64,000 nt of DNA. It comes from Caprimulgus europaeus (taxonomy: Eukaryota; Chordata; Aves; Caprimulgiformes; Caprimulgidae). The stretch spans positions 42,452,037 to 42,516,036 of the forward strand of contig OU015525.1 in the NCBI GenBank assembly GCA_907165065.1, read 5' to 3'. The notes beneath the pieces are model-generated. The model ran no database searches. It saw only the letters and a list, made by a program, of their open reading frames with translations, and had not been told where the DNA came from. Within the stretch, counting starts at the first letter, position 1; the number at the start of each line of letters is the position of its first letter. Of this stretch, positions 1 through 11,909 are shown piece by piece. The position numbers and the translations under genes are program-made.

Positions 1-313
1 ATAAAAAAGTCTAAATTTCCATACATCCAATGTTGCCTGTGTACACAAATTACACTGTGTATCACTCATTTGCATATTTTGTTGCTGTTTTTTTATCTCT
101 ACTATTTTATTTTTTTATTTCTACTATTAAACTCTTCTTATCTCAACCTACAAGCTTCCTTATCCTTGGCCCCAAATCCTCTCCCCTATCCCTTGGGGAT
201 AGGGGCGAAGTGAATGAATGGCTGTGTTGGCTGCTACCCAAGTGCCAACCCAGTGAAACCATCACACACAGTCAAGGGCAACATTGGATGTATGGAAATT
301 TAGACTTTTTTAT
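1..313 (+). repeat. LTR-derived segment between perfect 37-bp inverted arms
   Basis: Bases 1-37 are the exact reverse complement of bases 277-313, leaving a spacer of about 239 bp. The spacer reads like the 3' part of an avian endogenous-retrovirus LTR on the plus strand. It has an ATTAAA-type signal near 125, then a pyrimidine-rich stretch, a small stem (CTATCCC/GGGATAG near 186-203), a GTGAATGAATGGCTGTG block and a GTGAAACCATCACA end. The same end type appears inverted at 58052. LTR copies normally have direct target duplications, so the inverted arms are not explained by insertion alone. The left arm begins at the window edge and may be longer. Confidence 0.55.
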
Positions 314-1299
314 GAGTATTTGAAATGATTTGATACTATGAAACTAAGGTCTTAAAGGACCATACTGAGGAAAATATTAATTGAATTAATGGAAGTCTCA
401 TTCTATTAATAACTGTAGTACAAAGACTAGTATCATAGAAATTACTTAAGTATCCAAGTCTGCTTGAATTTCTCATTTACAGACCTATATACAAAACTGT
501 CATGATTTAAAAAAAAAAAAAAAAAAAAGATATATTGCCTGACCATAGGAGTTCCTATTTCTCACAGATGCTTATGTTCCTTGGACTCTCAGGTTTCAAT
601 TTCAAGTTCTGAAGGCTACCTAATCAATAAAAGATTCTACTCCTTGTTGTCTGTTTTGTCCCCATGAATTGATAGAATCTATTAAAAAAGTACTTCAATC
701 TGTGTACTTCCTTAAAGTTTTGATCCAATAAGCATGTCTCAGTCATCCTTTGGTTCTTCGGAAACTAATTATCTATTTTGAAAGAACAAGCAATATTGTC
801 CCCTTTCTCCAGTAAGGTGCTGCATCACAGTATAAAATCTCCATACAATATACAAGAACTGACTTTAAGACTTTCTCTGTCTCAGGAGATGCAAATGTAC
901 ATCAGGGTAAGTGCTATAACCAATGGGTCATACATTACTTGGGCCATATATTAATCTGTGAGATTACATTGGTATTAGTCCCTACCAGTGAGTTAGTCTT
1001 GTTTTCTGAGAATATTTAAAGACCCAGAGAGAAGAGGGACATAATTTCACAGGCTAGATATCAGAGGTTTCATCTACAAGAGGAGATGGATGTCCCTGTC
1101 TCTCTCTTCCAGTGACATCTTTAGGACCTTTCTGCCTCCAATCTCTGTCTGTTGAAGGCTATGAGGCATTGTATTGAGAAGCTGTAAGGAGTTAAAATTA
1201 TCCTAAACCAATAGTTATTCCCTTTGACACAAGGGAGGATGGTTAGGTTCCCAAGCATTGAAAAACATTGGACAGGAGGAAAGTCACACTTGAAATTTT
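314..1299. other. Unique AT-rich DNA, no gene seen
   Basis: No coding region or recognisable repeat was found. The only notable feature is a run of 20 A at 509-528. It is not preceded by anything I recognise as a retrocopy. Confidence 0.5.
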
Positions 1300-2486
1300 A
1301 CAAGTAACATGGAGAATTGGAAGACAAGGCTAAAGCAAATAATGTCATCTACCTGGACTTGTGCAAGGCGTTTGACACTGTCCCACATGACATCCTTGTC
1401 TCTAAGTTGGAGACACGTGGGTTTGATGGATGGACCACTCGGTGGATAAGGAATTGGCTGGATGATCACACACAAAGAGTTGTGGTCAACAGCTCAAAGT
1501 CTGAGTGGAAACTGGTGACAAGTGGTGTCCCTCAGGGGCCGGTACTGGGGCTGGTCCTCTTCAACATCTTTGTTGGAGACATGGACAGTGGGATTGAATG
1601 CACCCTCAGCAAGTTTGCTGATGACACCAAGCTGAGTGGTGTGGTTGACATGCTGGAGGGACAGGATGGCATCCAGAGAGACCTTGACAGGCTTGAGAGG
1701 TGGGCCTGTGCTAACCTCAGGAAGTTCAACAAGGCCAAATGCAAGGTCCTGCACCTGGGTCGGGGCAATCCTAAGCATAAATATAGCCTGGGCGATGAAT
1801 GGATTGAGATAGCTCCAAAGAGAAGGACTTGGCGGTAGTGGTGGATGAGAAGTTCAACATGAGCCAACAATATCCGCTTGCAGCCCAGAGGGCCAACTGT
1901 ATCCTGGGCTGCATCAAGAGAAGCGTGGCCAGAAGGTCAAGGGAGGTGATTCTCCCCCTGTACTCTGCTCTCGTAAGGCCCCACCTGGAGTACTGTGTCC
2001 AGTTCTGGAGCCCCCAACACAAGAAAGACATGGACCAGTCAGAATGAGTCCAGAGGAGGCCACGAGGATGATTCTAGGGCTGGAGCACCTCTCCTACGAG
2101 GACAGGCTGAAAGAGTTTGGGCTGTTCAGCCTGAGAAGAGAAGGTTTAGGGGAGATCTTCCAGTACCTGAAGGGGCCTACAGGAAGGCTGGGGAGGGACT
2201 TTTTACAAGGGCAGGTAGTGATAGGACAAGGGGAAATGGCTTTAAACTCAAGGAGGGAAGGTTTAGATGAGATATTAGGAAGAAATTCTTTCCCGTGAGG
2301 GTGGTCAGGCACTGGAACAGGTTGCCCAGAGAAGTTGTGGGTGCCCCCTCCCTGGAAGTGTTCAAGGCCAGGCTGGATGAGGCTTTGAGCAACCTGGTCT
2401 AGTGGAAGGTGTCCCTGCTGATGGCAGGGGCGTTGGAACTAGTTGATCTTTAAGGTCCCTTCCAACCCCAACCATTCTATGATTCT
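1300..2486 (+). mobile_element. CR1 LINE, 5'-truncated, reverse transcriptase to 3' end
   Basis: This is the C-terminal half of CR1 ORF2 plus the 3' tail. The frame opening near 1317 has the reverse-transcriptase block [12 protein letters not shown], then [10 protein letters not shown], and the catalytic FADD box at 1614-1625. A frameshift near 1812-1825 moves the reading to the frame starting at 1829 ([20 protein letters not shown]). A TGA at 2045-2047 stands where relatives have CGA, consistent with CpG decay. Further frameshifts follow. The end is TCCAACCCCAACCATTCTATGATTCT, the usual CR1 terminus. The upstream ORF1 and endonuclease parts are missing, as is usual for 5'-truncated LINE copies. 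It is a dead copy. The left boundary is approximate. Confidence 0.95.
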
Positions 2487-3720
2487 AAAAAAAGAAGGAT
2501 ACTCTAACAATTGTATTGCTGGGTTGGGGGTGACAGAGTGCTACAGTCTTCCTTGGAAAAATGTGTTTGACCTTATGGTGATTTTGAAAAATATGAATTG
2601 TGCAGCTAATGTTAGCAGAGATTACTGACTTAAGAATTGCAAAGTGGGGGAGCTCCCTATCAGGGGACCAGAGTAAGCATTCCCTTCTCCTCAAAGGCTT
2701 ATGCTAGTGTTTCCCTCTCATCTGCTCTGTATTCCCTGCTGTGACTATGAATGAGTAGGGAGCCCTAGTGCATAAGTGGATTTCCTGTAGGATGAGATGT
2801 GTAAAGGCCAACTGTAGAAATAATGAGCCTAAAGTCCCTTAAAGCCTAACTTAAGGCCTGTTAAATTTTACTGTAAAGGCTGTTGACATCAATAGGATTT
2901 GAACAAAAGCTTTAGGAATGCCTCTTCAAATTAGTGAGTGTGGTGGACTAGGTCATTATTCCCACTGAGGCAAATTTATCACAGGATTAGATTATTGGTA
3001 TATGAAAAGGACACAGGGCTATTTCCTTCTCTTTAAATTTCTGGGTTGTGGTAGTGTTGTATCTCTGTTTATTTAGCTCTAGTTTTGCCTGGCTTTCATA
3101 AACCATACTTATGAAAATACAAATATGTTATCTAAGCCACAAAACGATGAACTTGATTTTACTATCTGACAGTTAAATCTGCAAAATCTTGAGTCTGGAA
3201 ACATTAAGCTCACTCATCTTTCAATACAGTTAGTTCAATTTTCCTGTCAAAGTGGAACAATGATTTTCCTTGGAGAGTCAAATATCCTTTTTTACTCCCA
3301 ACTCTTGACTTTCAGTTTAATAAAAAAGGATAAGATGCTGTTCTTCTTCTGTGATTTTTTTGGAAAATGCATTAATGTCAATTAAAATGTAATTTTCACT
3401 CACATCTGTCTTTTAATGCCACTGAAATAGGTAATAGAAAAAAACACTCTATGGAGTTTAGTTGTCTTGAAATTTTTAATTGTGCATAGAATCTATTTAT
3501 TTTACTCTTCATAGCTTGTCTGCATGCCATATTTAGTTGAAAATAAGTTAAATGTAAATCACATAAATTTCTTGTTTTTTCCAAGTCCTTTGAAAACAAA
3601 ATTATACGATACTTCATGATATCACTAAAGAGACTTTCAGGACAATTTTAATCATGATTTTAGCCTTTGTTTTGGCTTTTCTAGAAAAAAGTCTTTCTAA
3701 TCTTCCCAAACGCAAAAGAA

Positions 3721-3798
<78 letters not shown>

Positions 3799-4794
3799 CT
3801 GTAAATGTCACATTTAGCAACAGATTGTGTGCTTTGGCTGGGCCACATACTTAACATTTATCTATTGGCTTGAATCCAAGAGCTCACTTAAATTACTCAT
3901 GTGCTTATGACTGGATAAGTGTTTAGTGGGTTGGGGTCTAGAAGAGGAAGGCTTTTTTTTTTTTTTCCCTAGACCTAAACTTGCAGTATGTGCTTAGTTT
4001 CTATAGCTCTGAAAGTTGTGTAATGAATTTACCTTGTAATTCCCTTCTTTTTTTTTCAATGGAGCAGGACAGGGAGAGTGGTAAAAAGAACAACACGACA
4101 CATAAAATTAAGATGAAACTAAATGAGTTACAAAAATAGAGTTCAGCTGGTTAGGAGGCATTTTTATCAGTTTGAGGAAAAAAGAAAAGGAAAAAAAATG
4201 ATCAGGTTATCCCAACTTCCCTATACAGGACTCATTTAATGCAACATGAAGAAGTGCAGAGTAACACGGTTTGAAAATTCCAGTTTACTCCATCATTCTA
4301 TACACAGCCATTAGAAAGATTTGAGTTGCAAGAGAATTTCTGAAGAATTGGTTGCTCAGCATGTGAAGTGTATTTTAATTTTAAACAAGTAAAATAAAAC
4401 TGAGGAACAATTAGTAGAGCCCCCTACCTCCTCTTTGTCTCCTTCCCTACCTTCTCTTTCTCTATATACACAGTGCTATTTTCACCTCTCTTCTACATAT
4501 TTATCAAACAGTATAAGCATACTTAAATCTCTCAAAGGCACGTGAAAAAATGTAAAGGCTGGAGCTAACCATGTACCTTATTATATTAAAGCCCATCTCA
4601 TACATTGCACTTTTTACTATGTTCTTTTTCTGCACTGACATTTTCTTTTCAGATGGCTAAGTTTTGAGGCAGAGACATCTATGCCCAGTGTATTCTTAGA
4701 GAGCTACCAGGGTAGAAAGGAACAAATTCAAGTGCTATGTCAATGTGTGAGAACAAGATGCAAAACTAGAGTAACAATGTGATACTTCAATTGG
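2487..4794. other. Unique AT-rich DNA with a microsatellite
   Basis: No coding region was recognised. The stretch contains the (AT)n array listed separately and several short T-runs near 3954 and 4049. Confidence 0.5.
3723..3792. repeat. (AT)n microsatellite, about 35 units
   Basis: There is an uninterrupted AT dinucleotide run of about 70 bp, followed by ATGTATATCT. The open frames on both strands here (isoleucine-tyrosine repeats) are products of the repeat and not genes. Such arrays are typically length-polymorphic. Confidence 0.98.
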
Positions 4795-5475
4795 CAGATT
4801 ACGATTTCAACAAACTAGAAACGAGTGAAAGTTATTGATAAGCATCGGTGAGGGACTGCACTATGAGCTTGTCTCAAAGACTGTTTGCAAGGACAGTCAC
4901 AAGACCATAAGGTTCTGGAAACCCTGACTTGTGAAAAAGCTCTGTCTGTGAAAATGTTCTGCCTGGACATGCCCCTGTCCCAAGTGCCAGGGGGCACAAA
5001 GAGACATACTGTTGCTATGGAAACCATGGTCCTCGAAGGGGTATTTAAGGAGGACCTGCACCGGCAAGGTTGGGGGAATATGGGCAAGGGGAGAGATGAT
5101 GACCTCCTGACCACACCTCACTGCACTGCACCACACTATGCCACACCACTGCTGGAACAAGCCTCGTGTGTGACTGCCTGCCACCGAGGAACTGAGACCC
5201 CTTTGCCCCCCTATCACCACCTCCCCGCCTCAGGACCCGTGGTGGTGACTATTCTTGCAGCCCTATCCAAATTCCTTGCTTGATTCCCATCTTTTGTTCC
5301 ATCTTATCCTATTGCTATTCTCTTTTTTATTTTTTCTTTTTGTAAAAAAAGGTGTTCTGGGTGCATGGCATTTGACCTCATTTGTGTCTTAATCTCACTC
5401 TTGGGATCATATCAAAACCTTCCCTGACATCAGATAGTGACATTAAATGATCCCGACATCGGATCGGGATAGCAT
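4795..5475 (+). mobile_element. Probable solo LTR of an endogenous retrovirus
   Basis: The segment is organised like an avian LTR. It has a GC-richer 5' half, a TATA-like GTATTTAAGG at 5041, and a TGGTGGTGACTATTC block near 5240. A T-rich stretch with TTTTGTAAAAAAAGG lies near 5340, ATTAAA at 5442, and a terminal ATCCCGACATCGGATCGGGATAGCA containing a 7-bp inverted repeat. I recall similar sequence as a bird LTR but cannot name the family. I could not find a target-site duplication, so both ends are approximate. The open frames here (for example 4885-5283 on the plus strand) show no domain. Confidence 0.5.
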
Positions 5476-8400
5476 CCTGCACTTACCATTCTCAGCTGAA
5501 GAGGGATAAATTTTGCTGATGGCCTTTTCTTCAGGGTGACCCTGGCTTGAAGGGCTGATGCTCAGCTGAGATCCCTTCTGCAGGGGTCCCTTCTACCACA
5601 GGGTGACAGTGCCTCAGTAACAGGGCCTGTCATTTTGTGTATTTTCACTTTTTTTTTTTTTGTGCAAGTGAGTTATGCATATGTGGATGAGATCTGTAAT
5701 TCTCTCCATTTCTGTAGCCATGCTGATGGTTTCCGTGGCAACTTACCTAGAGTTTGGAAGGAGGCACACAGCCTGCAGGAGGGAGAAGACAGAAAGGTGA
5801 TCAGGCTCATTAGCATGAATGTGGCTCCAATGCTATCAGGAATCACAGTACATCTTTTTTTTAAAATTATATACGCATTCTATTTTTATTTTTTATAATT
5901 GTAGTAATCTGTTAGCTGAAATGCAGAAAATACTCCTCAGTCTGTTAATTCTTCCCTTATCCCTCTAGTCTGCAGTGCGTGAAGACTTCTCACACCCTTT
6001 CATCGTCACTCCTGTTCAGTGAGCTGCTGCTCCACTGACACCAGGTCCCAGGATGTCCTGGTGTGCCTTCCTCTCCTCTTCCTGAATGAGCTCTGAAAGC
6101 TCTTGAGAGGTGGCACTGCAGCCAACAGGATGCTTGAATGATTTAAGCAATTGATGACACTAATACACCAATATTTGGAGGTTTGGCTGTACTTAATGGT
6201 AGTTGTCTCCTTTGTCAAAAAAGTCATGTAAAGCCAGGAGCAGATGAATAGCAGAGGGGAGGTGCAAGGTGCTCTGGAGTACAAGCCCAGAGGACAAGGT
6301 TTGAGAAGTACTGTGAGCGTACACAAACGAGATGGCAGAAAATAAATGTTTTCCAGAGAACAGTATGATTTTAATTGTGCTGTCCAACTTTATCCATACT
6401 GATTAGTCACTGAAGGAAAAAATACACTTTAAAAGCAGGAATTAAAAAAACGTAGCCCCTTAAAGAAGAAGAGACAACACTTCTAGAAATAACTAGATAA
6501 CTTACTCCTCTGCTGTAGTTTCTTGTTTAGGCAAAAGAACACACGTTTGTTTAGGTAAAAGAACCAATTCCAAACAGAGATCACTTGGCCTTTCTGATAC
6601 ACAAGCCTACCTCTCTGCATACATTTTGGTTATGAGGGCTTTTTCTCGCTCCTGCTTATACTAGCTGGGTTTCAATGCTGTCTGCTTTAAACTTAGTCCT
6701 GATGGACCTTGTTTCTACATTTTTGGTGGAAACCATTGACCAAATGCACTACTGAAGCTTTCAAAAACGATTGATTTTTCTAACTGGGAAAACCAAACTA
6801 GAAAAAAGAAAACAGAAAATTCTCCCCGGAGGTTACTTTGAGAAATGCCAAGTTTGTTTTTGTCATAAAAAAGCAGTTGCTGATCATCATGACATTACAA
6901 ATGACCTAGTACTTTTTAAAAAATAGAGAAATTAAGAGCTTTGGAATGTTAGATTTGTATCTTGCAGAACAGGATCTGCACAACACAATGAACAAATTGA
7001 AAGTACTCTTCTGAGTGGAGAGAGTGACCTTGACTTTGTTCATTTGCCTTGTTTGTGAGACTGATATTTCAGAGTGAGCAATATCATATAATGTGGCCTG
7101 TACCCCTAGTGGGGTAAGAACCTGTACTTAGGGACTAAGTATTGCATCTCAGTCTCAAACCTCATCACTCATGCTGGCTGTGCTACAAGGGAAATCTTAA
7201 TATCAGTAATGGCCTCCACCGTGCAATAAAAGGAATTGTAGGGTATGTGCTCATAGCTAAGGGTATGGTTTGAATGTAATATGCCAAGATCCCTTAAAAA
7301 TACTACTCTTGAAACTGCAATGAACTTACATTATTAAAGAACTGAGCAAATGGCATTCCTCAATAACTCTTCAGTGTTTAAATTGTGGTTTACAACTTCA
7401 TTTTCAGAACCTGAAGCTGATATACCTGTGTGGAGAGACTATTTTATACTTATGCTATTTGAGATGTTACAAAGGACTCAGGCAGGATCCTGAATTGAAG
7501 ACTCTGAAATGTAGCACAGCAGTTTAAGAGAATAATTTTTTTTTTCTTTTAATCCTATTCTGATATTAAAATTGGATTGTGAAAAATCTGCCCTAAATTC
7601 TAGAGGGTCAGATTTAGAAGTGAGAAGGCAAACAAATACAGAAACAGTAGGGAAGGTTTGCTTCCAACAAAGTAAAATCCTATAAAAACCAAAATGGAAG
7701 TACAATGACCTACCAGTACTTCAGATAAGATATTATTTATAAATCTATCTAATTCAAAATAATGAATTGAATATGGAGATCTGTTTTATCAAGTTTTAAA
7801 AAGATAGCAGAAATTTATTTGAAATCTGGACTTTTAACAAATGGATACTGTAGAAACACTCTTGAAAATATTTCAACTAACATTGTTCCGGTTTCCTGGT
7901 TTTCTGGTTACTCAGCTTCACCCATGGTGAGATAGCTTTTGAATTTAATTGCTGAAGTCAGTTCATGAGTATTTCAGATCAAGTATCGGTTGTCTTTCAA
8001 AGTAAATAATCTTTCTTTTCCACTTTGACTCCAAATGAATGTCCCTTTCAAAAAATTTACAGGGGTGTAATTAATTCTTAGCCTTACACTTAAAGAAATA
8101 TTGCTTTGTTGAGCTGTTTTGTCCCATAGTGAAACTTGTCCACTTTCACTAGGATGAGAAACACAAACCTTTTTCAAGAGAGGATGTTTTTTCATTAATG
8201 CATTCAGGACAGATAAAGTTTCCCCTGAACTGGCAACATCCATGTCACATTAAAAATCTTATTTCCATATCTGAATTCTATTTATATCTATTCCCTTTCT
8301 ATCCTTGTAACAACCAGGTGAAAAATATTACAACTTTATAAACTTTGGGCCAGCTGGTACGGGTTCTCACAAATGCTGATGCAATAAATCTGGTATTCTG

Positions 8401-8478
8401 AATAGTGTATTAGCTCACCTCAGCTAACCTTCTCTCTGAAGGGCAAGAATCTGTGCCCTCCAGGGGCAGAATCTGTTC
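5476..8478. other. Unique AT-rich DNA, no gene seen
   Basis: No coding region, RNA gene or recognisable transposon was found. Open frames are short and have low-complexity or random composition. Confidence 0.45.
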
Positions 8479-8523
8479 ACCTCCAGGTGAACTATACTTT
8501 GAAGGTATAGTTCACCTGGAGGT
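8479..8523. repeat. Perfect hairpin: 19-bp arms, 7-nt loop, E-box cores
   Basis: The left arm at 8479-8497 (ACCTCCAGGTGAACTATAC) is the exact reverse complement of 8505-8523, with loop TTTGAAG. Each arm contains the E-box core CAGGTG/CACCTG, the type bound by Snail and ZEB factors. Part of the left arm (TTCACCTCCAGGTGAA) is itself nearly palindromic. No family assignment was possible. The pairing is seen directly; any binding or RNA role is inference. Confidence 0.85.
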
Positions 8524-11500
8524 CAGCCTAGGAAGCCTCTGATCCATCATTTTTGCACCTAATTTAATATAGGACCAAGTTATCTTTACTTAGTGACTAA
8601 AAGCTTAAGGTAGTTTTCTGCCTTTCAGCTGCACTCAACAATGTGATGGATTCTTAATTACAGTGAAGTATCAGACAATCCGGCTTACACAAATTGACAT
8701 TAATTTATACACTGCAGCATCATTAAAACAAAACAGTTGAATCGATCTGGACCTGGTAGGGTTTCTGTTTGCTGTGTTGTCAGTTTACTGAAATAGTTAG
8801 GCTTCCAATAATCTAGTCTGGTGTTGATGCTATTAGTATTTTTTTAATTGACAAGGTTTGAAAAGGAAAAATGAATTTTTTTCTCCCACATATTTTTCTT
8901 GGGGGGGGTATGATCTCACCCATCAGCCATCTCACCCATGACTGCTCCAAGTCCATGGCCAAAGGTAGTTCTGTGTTATTGTGCGAGGAAGAAGAGTTTC
9001 AGACAGAATGCTGCGCAGAACGAGAGGAACCCTTCAGACTATCACTTCTGATTTTGCTTCTTTCAAGTGACATCACTTTTCTTCATCTGCCTTCTTGGAG
9101 AGTCTGTGCCTGTTGTTTTGGGACAAGTTCTTGTGATTAGAATTTAGTGGGAGAGGTAAAGCTCTGCCCATTGAAGACAGTGATGAAACTCCCAGTAACC
9201 TGTGGAGGCAATGACTTGGTTTTTAAATTTTCACCCCAATAACCCTTTCTGTATTCTGCATAGCAAGTGACAACATAAGACTTTTTTTCCTACATTTTTG
9301 TCAGCTTTGTATTGATATGAAGGTTTTAATGTTTATGGATGTGGAGAAACCAGTGAAAAAACAAGGCCATTGGTGAGAGAGTAACTCATATGGCTCAACA
9401 GAAGCTTTTGGGAAGTGGATGAAACTCTGAAGCTGGCAGAGCAGGTCTCACAGGATATGTGCCAAAGTGTGACTGAAAAGGACAGCAGCACCTTACTGCC
9501 AGAATGTGGGTAAAACTTCTCAGTGTGTGTTTGTGTTTGCTCTGAAATGCAAATTGCACTTTCTTACCGTATTCCACAAATAGAGTTGTATTTCCAGACA
9601 ACACCTCTGACAATTATTGCCATTAGACTAAAAGCTCCCTTGAGTGCCTTTGTTTTTGTTCACTGGCATTCATTGCCTGACAAAGAACAGGCTGCTAATT
9701 TGTTTTCAAGGATATTTTTTCAATTTCTGGGTTAGAAACTTTCAAAGCAGAGTGTTCCTCTTATGAAAGTACAGCAAAACGTATGCCTGGGATCTAAATA
9801 CCTGAGAGTGTTTATGTGTGGAGGTGGGAGGAAGAGAAGAGTCAGTGTACTTGAAAACCCTAAAATGACATTTGCATTTGTTCCTTCTGGGCATCAAGGC
9901 TCCAGTAATCTCTCAACCACCTCCACTGACTCTAGAAAGCCCTGATGCTCGCTGCATTTTTGCTGCACTGTCCCTGTGCCCGAGCAGAGCATCCTCCTTT
10001 GCTGCATGGGGGTCCTGCTTTCTCCTGGCCCTGGCACAGCATGTATGGCAGCCCCAGGCTGCTCGTGGGACCCCACTCCTGTGTTTATTCATCTCTTTCC
10101 CACCCTCCACATTGCTGATCTCTGTCTCTTAGCACTGCTTGGCAGGGCAATCCCCGCTCTGCAGCGTTACTTCTGGTACACTGGTAAAGAATAGGGTTCT
10201 CTGTGGGTTAAAATGCTGCGATGTGGGCTGCTTCATTTATTTTCTTGATAATTCTTCTGTAATTAATGGGTTGAGACTATCTGAGCTTGTACTTCACACA
10301 ACTTCAGTTCCCATTAGTACTGAACATTGGAGAGATGAAGCAGCACCCTATATGTGTATGCACAAAATTTTCCTGTGCTTTCACTGTTATTTCTACATTA
10401 TTATATCTTTTTATTAGAACTGAATCCAATAACAGAAATAAGTATCATCTTTTGGATAAATTAGTCCTTACTGAAACTGATCTTTTTCTTTTCATGCAGG
10501 ATTTTTGACCCTGCATGAAAAAGCATAATCAAAAATAAATATGTCTATTTAATTGGCAGAAGTAGCCCTCTAGCTTATAGTAGTGACAATAAGCAGGACT
10601 TTGAAGGACAATCAGGTCTGTGGAAGGAAAAGAGACACCAGAATAAATCTGAAGTATGGAACAACAAAGAACATGAAATAGAAGATATCACTCAGTGAGA
10701 ACTCATAGATCACTGTATGTGAAATTCAGTTGCTAAAAAGTTATAGAACAATGTAATAGATATAAAAACTTGATTTTTGGACTACTGGCAAAACTCCCAC
10801 AGAACTCAATGCCATTTCCATTTAAAATAAAGGCATTATTTTGCAGGTTTAGTTTGTGTGTTTGGATAATCTCTTCTTTTTCATTGAGAGAGTGTGTTAT
10901 TACGAGACTATTGATTGGACTACCAGCCTTATTTGTAGGCCTGCATAACTGTGCAGTGATATACTTGGTTGAAACTAAATATATAAAGTCTTTATTCTAC
11001 AAAAAATTAGGAACTATTAAAACATCAATGGTATTTTCTTTGAACAAGGCATCATTAATTTTTCCCCAAAGAAAAACTGTTTCCAGCACCTAGCTGCTTG
11101 GATAAAATGCTGTCTCTTGGAAACTTAAGTGAGAAAATAACTCCTCTTGAAGGTGAACTTCCTGACACAAATGGTGAGTAATCTATTTGTAACAGACATA
11201 AAGTGACCTGAAATGCCTTTCCAGCAGTGCAAAGACTATTTTTCCTACTTAAGGTTTTTGAACACTAAATGACTCCTTGGCTTTTACTTCAGGGAAGTAG
11301 TCAAAGACCTTTCCATCTTCAGCTCAGCTAAAGCAGGTTTCCAGAGTCTAGTCAGATCACTGTATTTTCGGTCAGGCAGGATTCCCTCCTAAGGAACTAC
11401 TTGACACAGGATGGCAGAAGCAAGCTGAAGATTTGGATATAACTTGATCAAAGCAAGTTAGCAGACCTTTTTACTTATTTATTCTCACTTTGGCAAACCT

Positions 11501-11901
11501 GAACAATAGTTCTCCTTTGAAATAGACTTCAGAATAGTTACAATTTTACAATATATCCCGCATGACATTTTTGGCAGGCATATCTCCATTCTGACATCAT
11601 TGATTTTTAAGTAGGTATTTCTCATAATAGAGGTAATAAAAATCACCTATTAGATCACTTTCTCAGGAGGTTTCTTTGTGTTATTTTTCCAATTTAGCAT
11701 ATTTTAAAAGCTTGATCTGTGTAGGAACTAAAAAATCAATACACTGTTTGACCAGGATTTCCCTGGGAAATAGAAAGGTGTGTAAGATGAGCTTTCAGAT
11801 GGCAATGTTTTTTCTCTTTAGAGCTCAGCTGCTCTTTGTAGAAAGATGCTTAGGTATTCCTTGCAGTGCCACAGCAGCGTGTCCTGAAGGAGCTTTTGAG
11901 C
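8524..11901. other. Unique DNA, no gene seen
   Basis: Mostly AT-rich sequence. A short GC-richer patch lies at about 9940-10180 and carries several overlapping open frames on both strands without recognisable domains. No transposon was recognised. Confidence 0.45.
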
Positions 11902-11909
11902 TGACGTCA
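11902..11909. promoter_or_regulatory. Full CRE palindrome TGACGTCA
   Basis: A perfect 8-bp cAMP-response element lies in otherwise AT-rich intergenic DNA. CREB/ATF factors bind this consensus. No promoter or gene start is visible beside it, so function is only a possibility. Confidence 0.35.

Noticed and set aside
3614..3854. Open frames with isoleucine-tyrosine repeats on both strands
   Set aside because: They are translations of the (AT)n microsatellite.
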